Assembly (NCBI RefSeq): GCF_002947535.1
Contig: NZ_PUAP01000002.1
Location: forward strand, 124,001-188,000
Direction of reading: 5' to 3'
DNA: 64,000 nt
From: Enterococcus mundtii
GTDB lineage: Bacteria; Bacillota; Bacilli; Lactobacillales; Enterococcaceae
Below, piece after piece: positions 1-7,627 of this stretch. The position numbers were made by a program, and so were the translations under genes. Position 1 is the stretch's first letter. The number at the start of each line of letters is the position of its first letter. The notes beneath the pieces were generated by a model that was given only the letters and a program-made list of their open reading frames with translations, made no database searches and was not told the origin of the DNA.

Positions 1-285
1 CATCGTTTCCGTTCCATAACACCAACTTGGCGTCACAGATAATGTCGCTATGATGTTCTCTTTAGAGAATTGGTCACGTACTTTTCCTGCATCTCCGCGC
101 CCACCAATTGTTCGGTCTGCAATCACACATTGTACGGGGGTTCCGTCGGCATAATACAAGCTACTCTCAATCAATTGCTTTGCTTCTTGCGCCATGGTCA
201 TTGTTTTTTCTTCTAAGGATTCTCTGACTCCTCCTTGGCGTCCGTCAATCACTGGTCTGATACCGATTTTAGGATAATTCTTCAT
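1..285 (-). CDS. fucI: L-fucose isomerase, N-terminal part (runs off the left edge)
   Basis: About 95 N-terminal residues are present. The opening MKNYPKIGIRPVIDGR followed by GGVRESLE and, further on, a TPSWCYG stretch is typical of FucI, which isomerises L-fucose to L-fuculose in the cytoplasm. The ATG at 283-285 has AGGAGG 10 nt upstream (296-301). It follows the substrate-binding protein gene by 18 nt, so it is the last visible gene of the fucose operon. The catalytic metal-binding residues lie in the missing C-terminal part. The family call is firm; the rest of the gene cannot be judged. Confidence 0.93.
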   Translation of the reverse strand, partial: MKNYPKIGIRPVIDGRQGGVRESLEEKTMTMAQEAKQLIESSLYYADGTPVQCVIADRTIGGRGDAGKVRDQFSKENIIATLSVTPSWCYGTETM

Positions 286-303
286 ATGATCTATTCCTCC
301 TAT

Positions 304-1395
304 TTATTGATAAAGTAAATCTTGGATCTCTTGAGAATCAATATTGTCTTTGTTGTACCATTCCACACCGGTATCGACATCACTTGCTGGTTCTCCTTTG
401 GCTGCTTTCACTGCTAAGGACACCGCCTCATAACCTATTTTTACAGGGTTTTGTGTGACTGATCCGTAAAACCGCTCATTTCGAATCGCATCTTGTTGCA
501 ATGCTCCTGAATCAAAGCCAATGGCAATCACTTTATCCTCTGTGATACCAATGCGTCCACCTAGCCCATCATCCGCATTGATGATTGATTTTGCGCCATA
601 TTCATTCGAGCCATAAACACAGATGATGTCCGATTTTTCAAGTAATGCTTGCGCCTCTGTTTTTCCGGCAGCATCAGTTACTTCAGCGGGTACACGTAAT
701 TCGATCACTACTTTTGCATCCTTTTCTTGGATGTCATTTCTAAATTTATCATGCCCAGTGACTGCTATTTTTCCCTGACCAACCCCACTATCTTCTTCTA
801 GCAATTCGACCATCTTATCAATAAATCCACCCGTTCTTTGTGAGATCGAAAGTGAATTCACTTCTTGAGAAACAATGCCGATTCGAGAGACATCATTTGC
901 CGCAATTCGCTCTTTGATTGCTTCATACGCATGTTCTGCGGCAATCGCACCAGCCTTATAATTGTCAGTGGCAGCGGTTGCCTTTACTGCCCCATCTGGA
1001 GCATCAGGTACACCAGAGTCAAAGCCAATGATTGGAATCCCTTTACTTTGTGCTTGTCGTATCGCATCCAATTGCGCATTGGTATCTAACGCTGCTAATG
1101 CAATGGCTCCTGGATTTTTATTGATCGAATTATTCAACATTTCAAGCTGTTCCGCGATAGCTGTTTCATCCTTTGGTCCAACGAAGTTCATCCGAACACC
1201 ATGTTCATCTGCAGCTTGTTGGGCACCAGACTGTACTGCTTTCCAAAAATCATGTTGAAAGCCTTTGGCAACGACTTCGATTACTGTGCCATCACCTGAA
1301 TTCCCAGAGCCAGATGCGCTATCCCCATTACTACAACCAACGATCCCCAACAAGACACTTACTCCTAGAACGAAACTCCACATACGTTTTTTCAA
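304..1395 (-). CDS. Sugar ABC transporter substrate-binding lipoprotein (RbsB-like), probably for fucose
   Basis: Captures sugar outside the membrane and delivers it to the permease encoded next door. The product has a lipoprotein signal with lipobox IVGC, followed by a Ser/Gly-rich linker and a periplasmic-binding-protein type 1 fold of the ribose/galactose class (FDSGVPDAP, VYGSNEYGAK, IAIGFDSG). I place the start at TTG 1393-1395, because a GGAGG sits 8 nt upstream of it; a TTG five codons earlier overlaps that Shine-Dalgarno. Specificity for L-fucose is inferred only from the operon context. Length, about 363 residues, is normal. Confidence 0.88.
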   Translation of the reverse strand: MKKRMWSFVLGVSVLLGIVGCSNGDSASGSGNSGDGTVIEVVAKGFQHDFWKAVQSGAQQAADEHGVRMNFVGPKDETAIAEQLEMLNNSINKNPGAIALAALDTNAQLDAIRQAQSKGIPIIGFDSGVPDAPDGAVKATAATDNYKAGAIAAEHAYEAIKERIAANDVSRIGIVSQEVNSLSISQRTGGFIDKMVELLEEDSGVGQGKIAVTGHDKFRNDIQEKDAKVVIELRVPAEVTDAAGKTEAQALLEKSDIICVYGSNEYGAKSIINADDGLGGRIGITEDKVIAIGFDSGALQQDAIRNERFYGSVTQNPVKIGYEAVSLAVKAAKGEPASDVDTGVEWYNKDNIDSQEIQDLLYQ

Positions 1396-1442
1396 TTTGA
1401 TTTCCTCCAAACGTTTTTTTGTTCTAAAAAATAGATAATCGA

Positions 1443-2450
1443 TTATTTTGCTTTTTTGCGGTTACGATAGATATCGACATAAACGGCAATTATCACAACA
1501 AACCCAGTGATAAAAATTTGGTAATGAGGTTGTAAATCAAGATAAGGCAAACCAATTTTTAACACAGTCATGATGAATACACCGATCATCGTTCCTAAAA
1601 TCGAACCGACCCCTCCGCTTAAAGAAGTACCTCCGACTACTACAGCCGCAATACCATCCATCTCAAATCCCGCGCCTGCTCCTGGCATGATCGTGGTGTA
1701 TGTTGCGGCATAAGCAATTGCTGCAAGTCCTGCAAAGAAACCGGCAATCACATACGCGGTTGCTTCACTTCGGACAATGTTCACTCCTGATAGGCGAGTT
1801 GCTTCACTATTACTCCCTATTGCAAAGATATATCGACCGATTTTTGTCTTATTCAAAACGATTGCTGCAATAATGCCCATTACGAGTAATAAGATGACAC
1901 CAGTCGGGAAATTATTTCCCGTCCGAAAAATCGACTTGTACCAACCATCCCCGCTATCCCGTAACGGGAATGTTTCGGTTTGGACGTTTGAAAGAATTGA
2001 ACTTAACCCTCGGGTGATCATCATCGTTCCTAGAGTAGCGATAAAAGCTGGTAACTTTAGTTTCGCCACCAATAGACCATTCAACAGACCGAATGTCGTA
2101 GCCATTGCAATGATGGCTACTAAGGCGAGCCACAGCGGAGCGCCAAAACGGTTATAGATGACACCTCCTGTTATCGCTGCACACATCATATTCGTACCAA
2201 TCGACAGATCGATTCCTCCAGTGATGATGACGAATGTTACCCCTAAAGCTAAAAATCCAACGTAATAAGAGGCGTCTAATATACTGGTCAATGTGTTGCT
2301 CGTACGAAAAGCTGGACTCATAAAAGCAAAGAATCCATAAATCAAAAATAAGACGATCAAAATGATCAATTGCTGCAATCCGATACGACCAATGATCGAT
2401 TTTAGCCAACTATTTTTTTGAGATGGTACATTTTCTAGTTGATTTTCCAT
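1443..2450 (-). CDS. Sugar ABC transporter permease (RbsC-like)
   Basis: Integral membrane permease of the ribose/xylose/galactose ABC class (BPD_transp_2 family), 335 residues, with many hydrophobic helices and the family signature GGIDLSIG at about residues 75-82. It works with the adjacent ATPase and binding protein to import sugar, probably L-fucose. Its ATG directly follows the TAG stop of the ATPase gene (TAGATG), so translation is probably coupled. The gap to the binding-protein gene is 47 nt. Confidence 0.92.
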   Translation of the reverse strand: MENQLENVPSQKNSWLKSIIGRIGLQQLIILIVLFLIYGFFAFMSPAFRTSNTLTSILDASYYVGFLALGVTFVIITGGIDLSIGTNMMCAAITGGVIYNRFGAPLWLALVAIIAMATTFGLLNGLLVAKLKLPAFIATLGTMMITRGLSSILSNVQTETFPLRDSGDGWYKSIFRTGNNFPTGVILLLVMGIIAAIVLNKTKIGRYIFAIGSNSEATRLSGVNIVRSEATAYVIAGFFAGLAAIAYAATYTTIMPGAGAGFEMDGIAAVVVGGTSLSGGVGSILGTMIGVFIMTVLKIGLPYLDLQPHYQIFITGFVVIIAVYVDIYRNRKKAK

Positions 2451-3950
2451 CTAAACAACTTCCTCTCTCAATGTTGCATAATATAGAATCTTTTCTTGTG
2501 TTGCTTCCGATATTGCCAATTCAGCTGTTTTCTTACCTTCACACATGACAATGACTCGATCGCTCATTCGCAAGATCTCTGTCAATTCAGAAGAGATCAT
2601 GATGATCGATTTACCCATTTTCGTTAACTCTGTCATTAACTCATAAATATCACTCTTCGCGCCCACATCGATCCCTCGTGTTGGTTCATCAAAAATCAGA
2701 ATGTCACTGTCTTGTTCCAACCATTTTGCAATGACAACTTTTTGTTGGTTTCCTCCAGATAGATTGCGAATCAGTTGTTTGCCTGAGGGTGTTTTGATCT
2801 GAAGAGATTTGATATATTTTTGACTTTCTTGTTCAATCGATCGATCATCGATCAATGCACCACGAACATACTTATCTAAATCGGTCATGACAATATTATC
2901 TGCCACAGACATACCAACGATCACTCCATATTGTTTTCTGTCTTCTGATAGATAGCCGATACCATGTGCCACTGCATCTTTTGGCTCTTGGATCTCAACT
3001 TTCTCTCCATGGATAAAAATTTCTCCATTGTCTCGTGTATCGGCTCCGAAAATCAATCTGGCCATTTCCGTACGTCCGGCTCCCATCAAACCAGAAAAAC
3101 CAAGAATTTCTCCTTTTTTCAACTGGAAGTTCAAGTCTTTTACACGCTTTCCGATGCTCAAGTTTTTAACTTCAAGTACCGTTTCGGCATCATCCGGTAT
3201 CTCAGAATCAGATTTGGGATCTTCATAAATGACGCGGCCGACCATCATATTGATGATCTCGTCCTTTGTAGAAGATTTGGTGTCGATCGTCCCGATGTAT
3301 TCGCCATCTCGCATAACCGTTACTCGATCAGTGATTTGTTTTATCTCATCCATCCGATGAGAAATGTATACGATTCCAATTTGACGTTTTTTTAAATCAT
3401 CGATGATTTTAAACAGTTCTTTTATTTCTGAATCAGTAAGGGCCGCTGTTGGCTCATCAAAAACAACGATTTTCGCATTCATTGAGATTGCTTTGGCAAT
3501 TTCTACCATCTGCATTTTTCCTACGGTTAGATTTCCAACCTTCTCTTTTGGATCGATATCCATATTCAGCCGATCGAACAAAGCTTGCGTCTGTTTGTTT
3601 ATTTCATCATCATTCGTAAAAAAACCTCTCATTGATTCTCTACCGATAAATACATTTTGCGCAACTGTCAGATGATTGATCATGTTCAACTCTTGATGAA
3701 CGATGACCACTCCGGCATCCATTGATTCCTTTGGACTTTTGAATGCCACTTCTTTTCCATCGTAAACGATCGAGCCAGTATCTTTCCCATGAATTCCTGT
3801 TAAAATCTTCATGAGTGTCGATTTGCCAGCGCCATTTTCCCCCATCAATGCGTGAACTTCTCCTTTTCTCAACTGAAGTTCAGCATTCTTTAACGCTTGT
3901 ACAGGACCAAAATTCTTGGAAACATCTTTCATATCCAATATCGTCTCCAT
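2451..3950 (-). CDS. Sugar ABC transporter ATPase with two nucleotide-binding domains (RbsA-like)
   Basis: Energises the fucose-locus ABC importer. The protein has two fused ABC domains, as in RbsA/MglA. The first has a canonical Walker A (GENGAGKST, residues 37-45) and Walker B (VVFDEPTAALT). The second has the degenerate P-loop GLMGAGRTE, the signature NLSGGNQQK and a Walker B ILIFDEPTRGID. This asymmetry is normal for the family. I prefer ATG 3948-3950; a GTG four codons upstream is possible but overlaps the purine-rich ribosome site. Confidence 0.93.
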   Translation of the reverse strand: METILDMKDVSKNFGPVQALKNAELQLRKGEVHALMGENGAGKSTLMKILTGIHGKDTGSIVYDGKEVAFKSPKESMDAGVVIVHQELNMINHLTVAQNVFIGRESMRGFFTNDDEINKQTQALFDRLNMDIDPKEKVGNLTVGKMQMVEIAKAISMNAKIVVFDEPTAALTDSEIKELFKIIDDLKKRQIGIVYISHRMDEIKQITDRVTVMRDGEYIGTIDTKSSTKDEIINMMVGRVIYEDPKSDSEIPDDAETVLEVKNLSIGKRVKDLNFQLKKGEILGFSGLMGAGRTEMARLIFGADTRDNGEIFIHGEKVEIQEPKDAVAHGIGYLSEDRKQYGVIVGMSVADNIVMTDLDKYVRGALIDDRSIEQESQKYIKSLQIKTPSGKQLIRNLSGGNQQKVVIAKWLEQDSDILIFDEPTRGIDVGAKSDIYELMTELTKMGKSIIMISSELTEILRMSDRVIVMCEGKKTAELAISEATQEKILYYATLREEVV

Positions 3951-3971
3951 ATTATTCCCCACTTCCTAAAA

Positions 3972-4388
3972 TTATTTCACAACGCCTTTCTTCAAAAGAA
4001 TGTTCGCATAGATTGCTTCTTCCCCAGTTGCGACAATAGCATATGCTTGTTTCCCTCTTTCATAAAAGGCCTGTCGTTCGATTGATCCAATCGATACTCC
4101 TTGATCAATAAGCGCCTTATATTCCTCCCAAATCGCAGGCTTATTCTCGTCGCCTTCAGCAACAGCCATCAATGCTACCGGCTCTTCGACGTATTGATCC
4201 AAAGGAAATAATTCTAAGATGCTTTTTAAGAGTTGTGGCATCGCTAAACCATCACAGCGTATGAGCTTTTTCGCATTAGAAGCCGCTGGATAGTTTCCGT
4301 CAGCGAGAACGATCTCATCCCCATGCCCCATCTCCATCAGAACTTTGACTAAGTCTGGTGATAAATTTTTAGGAATTTTTTTAAGCAT
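3972..4388 (-). CDS. fucU: L-fucose mutarotase, FucU/RbsD family
   Basis: Interconverts the anomers of L-fucose so that the isomerase can use what is imported. The 138-residue product has the RbsD/FucU core with the conserved histidine in MGHGDEIVLADGNYPA (His22) and a C-terminal ATGEEAIYANILLKKG. The length matches FucU (about 140). Its start overlaps the end of the kinase gene by 8 nt and is preceded by GGGGGAG, so it is co-translated with the kinase. Fucose rather than ribose specificity follows from the neighbours. Confidence 0.9.
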   Translation of the reverse strand: MLKKIPKNLSPDLVKVLMEMGHGDEIVLADGNYPAASNAKKLIRCDGLAMPQLLKSILELFPLDQYVEEPVALMAVAEGDENKPAIWEEYKALIDQGVSIGSIERQAFYERGKQAYAIVATGEEAIYANILLKKGVVK

Positions 4389-5853
4389 TTGCTTTCTCCC
4401 CCGATTTTAAAAGTTGTTGATACTTAGAAAACTGTTTATCCCATCCCCTTTTTTTGGCACTCGGAAAATAGGATTTGACCGCTATCAATTCTTTGATCCA
4501 CTCTCTCACTTCCTTCACATCTTTAAATACGCCTTCTGCCAATAATTGCACCGAAATATTTCCAATGGCAGTCGCTTCCACTGGACCTGCGCTTACTCGC
4601 ATGTTTGAAGCATCAGCCACCATTTGACAAAGGATCTCAGCTTGGGAACCACCACCGACGATGTTGACCGTATCAAACTCTTTTCCAACAGCATCGATGA
4701 TTTCTAAAATACAATACTTGTATTTCATTGCTAAGCTTTCATAGACGCACCGCACCAATTCGCCATCTGTTTGCGGAATCGCTTGCTTCGTTTTTGCAGC
4801 GTATTGTTGAATCCGCTCGATCATGTTTCCCGGGGGAATGAATGTCAGATCGTCAGTATCGATCAAACATTTAAATTCCGGTGCTTCATTCGCCAAATTG
4901 GCAAGTTCAAAATAGGAATACACCCGACCTGATTCTGCTAAATTTCGCTTCACTTCTTGAATGATCCAGAGTCCAGTACAGTTTTTTAAAAAGCGTGTCG
5001 TGTGATCGATCCCAGCTTCGTTTGTTAAATTATAGTTATATGCCTTTTCGTTAATGATCGGTCTAGCTAATTCTGTACCGACCAACGACCAGGTTCCGCA
5101 AGAGATAAACAGAAATTCTTGGTTGCAAGGTACACTAACTACTGCACTAGCGGTATCATGACCACAGACATTCACCACTTTTATTGGTGGTAATCCTAGA
5201 TCTTTTTTTATCATTCCTAAAGGCTTCCCGGAAGATACCAATGGTGGAAATATGCTCTCCGAAAAAGCAAATGATTCCAGCACTTTCTCATCCCAACGAC
5301 CAGTCCTCGGGTTGACTAATTGGGAAGTTGAGGCAATACTTCGTTCTGCAACGATTTTCCCCGTGAGTAAATAGTTGAATAAATCAGGCATAAACAAAAT
5401 AGTCGCCACTTGATCAAACTCCGGATTGTTTTGCCGTTCTGCTAACAGCTGATAAAGCGAATTGATCTCCATCATTTGGTTCCCCGTTTGTTGATAAATA
5501 TCTTTGAGTGGCATATACTTTTCGGCCTCCGCCAGAATTCCCTGCGTTCGAGGATCACGGTAGTTCACTGGTCGTTTGATCAATTGACCCGCGCGATCCA
5601 ATAAGCCAAAATCGACGCCCCATGTATCGATTCCTAGACTATCGATCGAATATTCATCTGTTGCTCGTCGAATGCCTATTTTTATTTGTTCAAATAAATA
5701 ATCAATATCCCAGTAAAGCGTGCCATTTTCTTCCAAAGGATAGTTTGGGAATCGATGGATTTCTTTTAATGTCAATCTACCGTCTTCATAAATACCAATG
5801 ATGGCACGCCCAGACGATGCGCCAAAATCAAAAGCGAGTACATTTTTCTTCAA
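4381..5853 (-). CDS. FGGY-family sugar kinase, rhamnulokinase-like; probable L-fuculokinase
   Basis: Phosphorylates a ketose at C1 in the cytoplasm, here most likely L-fuculose. The 490 residues carry the FGGY fold: an N-terminal phosphate-binding loop AFDFGASSGRA, the DTWGVDFG segment and a C-terminal ATP-site segment NIVGGGSQAE. In sequence it resembles rhamnulokinases (RhaB) more than E. coli FucK, yet it lies between fucU and the aldolase. L-fuculose is therefore the likely substrate. The start is TTG 5851-5853 with GGGAAGAG just upstream. Substrate assignment is inference; the kinase family is clear. Confidence 0.87.
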   Translation of the reverse strand: MKKNVLAFDFGASSGRAIIGIYEDGRLTLKEIHRFPNYPLEENGTLYWDIDYLFEQIKIGIRRATDEYSIDSLGIDTWGVDFGLLDRAGQLIKRPVNYRDPRTQGILAEAEKYMPLKDIYQQTGNQMMEINSLYQLLAERQNNPEFDQVATILFMPDLFNYLLTGKIVAERSIASTSQLVNPRTGRWDEKVLESFAFSESIFPPLVSSGKPLGMIKKDLGLPPIKVVNVCGHDTASAVVSVPCNQEFLFISCGTWSLVGTELARPIINEKAYNYNLTNEAGIDHTTRFLKNCTGLWIIQEVKRNLAESGRVYSYFELANLANEAPEFKCLIDTDDLTFIPPGNMIERIQQYAAKTKQAIPQTDGELVRCVYESLAMKYKYCILEIIDAVGKEFDTVNIVGGGSQAEILCQMVADASNMRVSAGPVEATAIGNISVQLLAEGVFKDVKEVREWIKELIAVKSYFPSAKKRGWDKQFSKYQQLLKSGEKANA

Positions 5854-5871
5854 CGCTCTTCCCTTTCTTTC

Positions 5872-6561
5872 TCAGCTATATTTTTTATATCCAGGATGCT
5901 TGCCGGTCACACCATAATTCTTTCTCATTTCAAATAGCTTTTGTAGTTTATCTTGTGGAATCTCAGCTTCTCCTTTACCGCCCAAAAGCATTCTTGCATG
6001 AAAAGAAGTTTTAGCAACTAACTCCAAAGTTTCCATACGATAATATGCAGTGATCACATCTGAGCCCATCGCTAATGCCCCATGATTTTCGAGTAACAAT
6101 ACATCATGCTCAGGTAAATAGGGGGTAATCGCTTCTGGCACTTCCTCAGTCGAAGGAGTCCCAAATGGCGTGATTGGCACGGAACCAATAACAATCGCAT
6201 TCTCAATCAAAGAATACGTATCTAATGGGATTTGAGCTAAGGCAAACGCTGTTGCTACAGGAGGATGGGCATGAACGACTGAGCCAACATCTTCTCTTTC
6301 TTGATATACGCGTAAGTGCATTTTGATTTCGCTTGAAGGCTTGTAGTCACCATTTGCTTCTAAAACTTCTCCCTTACGATTGATTTTGATCAACTTGTCC
6401 GGTGTAATAAAACTTTTACTAATGCCAGTTGGCGTACAGATAAAGATGTCATCAGCTAATTTTGCTGAAACATTCCCATCATTGGCTGCTACCCAACCCA
6501 GGTGCCACATCTTGTTACATACATCACAAATCTGTTGTTTTACTAATTCTTCATTCATCAT
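5872..6561 (-). CDS. fucA: L-fuculose-1-phosphate aldolase (class II, Zn)
   Basis: Cleaves L-fuculose-1-phosphate to dihydroxyacetone phosphate and L-lactaldehyde. The 229-residue protein has the aldolase II features GNVSA (29-33), the catalytic glutamate in PSSE (Glu78), zinc ligands in HAHPP (His97, His99) and a third histidine in ENHGA near residue 160. First gene of the operon; a GGAGG lies 4 nt from the first ATG and 7 nt from a second ATG, so translation may begin at either. The related activities on rhamnulose or ribulose phosphates cannot be excluded from sequence alone. Confidence 0.9.
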   Translation of the reverse strand: MMNEELVKQQICDVCNKMWHLGWVAANDGNVSAKLADDIFICTPTGISKSFITPDKLIKINRKGEVLEANGDYKPSSEIKMHLRVYQEREDVGSVVHAHPPVATAFALAQIPLDTYSLIENAIVIGSVPITPFGTPSTEEVPEAITPYLPEHDVLLLENHGALAMGSDVITAYYRMETLELVAKTSFHARMLLGGKGEAEIPQDKLQKLFEMRKNYGVTGKHPGYKKYS

Positions 6562-6580
6562 TGACCTCCATGATTTTATT

Positions 6581-6594
6581 TGTTACCGTTTACA
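6581..6594 (-). promoter_or_regulatory. cre site (CcpA operator) at the fucose operon start point
   Basis: Read on the minus strand, TGTAAACGGTAACA matches the Gram-positive cre consensus TGWAANCGNTNWCA at every position. It overlaps the expected transcription start of the operon, seven bases past the TATAAT -10 box, and lies 20 nt upstream of fucA. A CcpA-HPr complex bound there would block initiation, so glucose repression is predicted. Confidence 0.8.
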
Positions 6595-6599
6595 ACACC

Positions 6600-6628
6600 A
6601 TTATAGTTGCTATCATTTGTTTGTGATG
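6600..6628 (-). promoter_or_regulatory. Promoter of the fucose operon
   Basis: On the minus strand a perfect -10 box TATAAT occupies 6600-6605. The -35 region about 17 bases upstream (near 6623-6628) is poor, as often seen in promoters that are regulated. The cre site follows immediately. Confidence 0.6.
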
Positions 6629-6683
6629 ATTTAAACCGAAGATTGATTTTTTATCATTATTTTCGTTCTTTTTTATTCAGATA

Positions 6684-6714
6684 TGTTCAAAAGTGTTCAA
6701 GCACATGCTATACT
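6684..6714 (+). promoter_or_regulatory. Promoter of the divergent regulator with direct repeats (possible operator)
   Basis: An extended -10 (TGCTATACT, 6706-6714) has a -35-like TTCAAA at 6686-6691, 17 bases upstream. Two copies of TGTTCAA start at 6684 and 6694, one helical turn apart, over the -35 region. Direct repeats in this position would suit autoregulation by the DeoR-type protein, but this is inference. Confidence 0.5.
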
Positions 6715-6740
6715 CGACTAAACCAAAAGGAGGCGCTTAC

Positions 6741-7514
6741 ATGGAATCGGAATTAAGGTTGAATGATATCATGGAGTTTCTGAGCAAAAAAAAACAAGCT
6801 TCAAATAAAGATCTCTGCCAACATCTACACTGTAGTATTTCTACACTTAGGAGAGATTTATTGAAACTAGAAGAACGTGGTGCGATCAAGCGTACTCACG
6901 GCGGAGCCATTTTAACGAAAACAACGAATACCGAATTTTCCCACATCATACGAGAAGCCTCGAACATCAAAGAAAAACAGATCATCGCTGATTTAGCTCA
7001 AGATTTTATTGCCCCCGGTATGTGTATTTTTTTAGATTCGAGTAGTACCGTCCAACAGCTTGTGCCATTATTGAAAACAATCCCAAATTTAGTGGTGATC
7101 ACAAATGGCTTAAAAATCGCTTTGGATTTAAGTGAAGGGAAAAGCGAAGCATTGAAGGTTTTTATTATCGGCGGGGAAGTCAAAATAAACTCTAGTGCAG
7201 TTATTAATAATTCCTATGAGTCACTCTTTGATTCTTTTCAATTTGACTTAGCCTTTTTTTCGTGTAGAGGGTTGGATCTAGAGGGCGTTTATGAAGCAAG
7301 TTTCAGTCAAGCACAAGTAAAAAAAGAAATGATGAAGCAATCGAAACAAACCATTCTTTTGATTGATTATACGAAATTTGGTTCCAGTCACTTCTTTAAA
7401 ATTGGTGATTTCCTTGATTATAACGCTTTAGTTACAAATTGTGAGCCTAGCAAAAATTATTTAGCTACTTTTGATAATCATGACTTGGATATCATTTTTC
7501 CTTATCAAAATTAA
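6741..7514 (+). CDS. DeoR-family regulator of the fucose operon
   Basis: Sugar-phosphate-responsive transcription factor, probably a repressor of the divergent fucose operon. Residues about 1-60 form a winged helix-turn-helix of the DeoR type (CSISTLRRDLLKLEERGAIKRTHGGAIL). The rest is the DeoRC effector domain (FLDSSSTVQQLVPLL, VITNGLKIALDL). The start at ATG 6741 is supported by AAAAGGAGG 9 nt upstream; an in-frame ATG 48 nt earlier lies within the promoter. About 257 residues, the normal length. The true effector is unknown but is likely a fuculose phosphate. Confidence 0.88.
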   Translation: MESELRLNDIMEFLSKKKQASNKDLCQHLHCSISTLRRDLLKLEERGAIKRTHGGAILTKTTNTEFSHIIREASNIKEKQIIADLAQDFIAPGMCIFLDSSSTVQQLVPLLKTIPNLVVITNGLKIALDLSEGKSEALKVFIIGGEVKINSSAVINNSYESLFDSFQFDLAFFSCRGLDLEGVYEASFSQAQVKKEMMKQSKQTILLIDYTKFGSSHFFKIGDFLDYNALVTNCEPSKNYLATFDNHDLDIIFPYQN

Positions 7515-7587
7515 TGGTTACTTCTGGCACACTTTTATCCGATTTAAGGAATGCGAGTGGGTTGGTGGCACCGTCTTATCAATTTGT

Positions 7588-7616
7588 GGTGGAAGAAAAA
7601 TCCTCCTTCTCCCACC
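7588..7616 (+). terminator. Hairpin between convergent genes
   Basis: GGTGGAAGAA pairs with TTCTCCCACC (one mismatch) around a 9-nt loop, between the 3' ends of the DeoR gene and the helicase gene. It is followed only by CTTGTTTC, so termination would be weak. Confidence 0.4.
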
Positions 7617-7627
7617 CTTGTTTCAAA

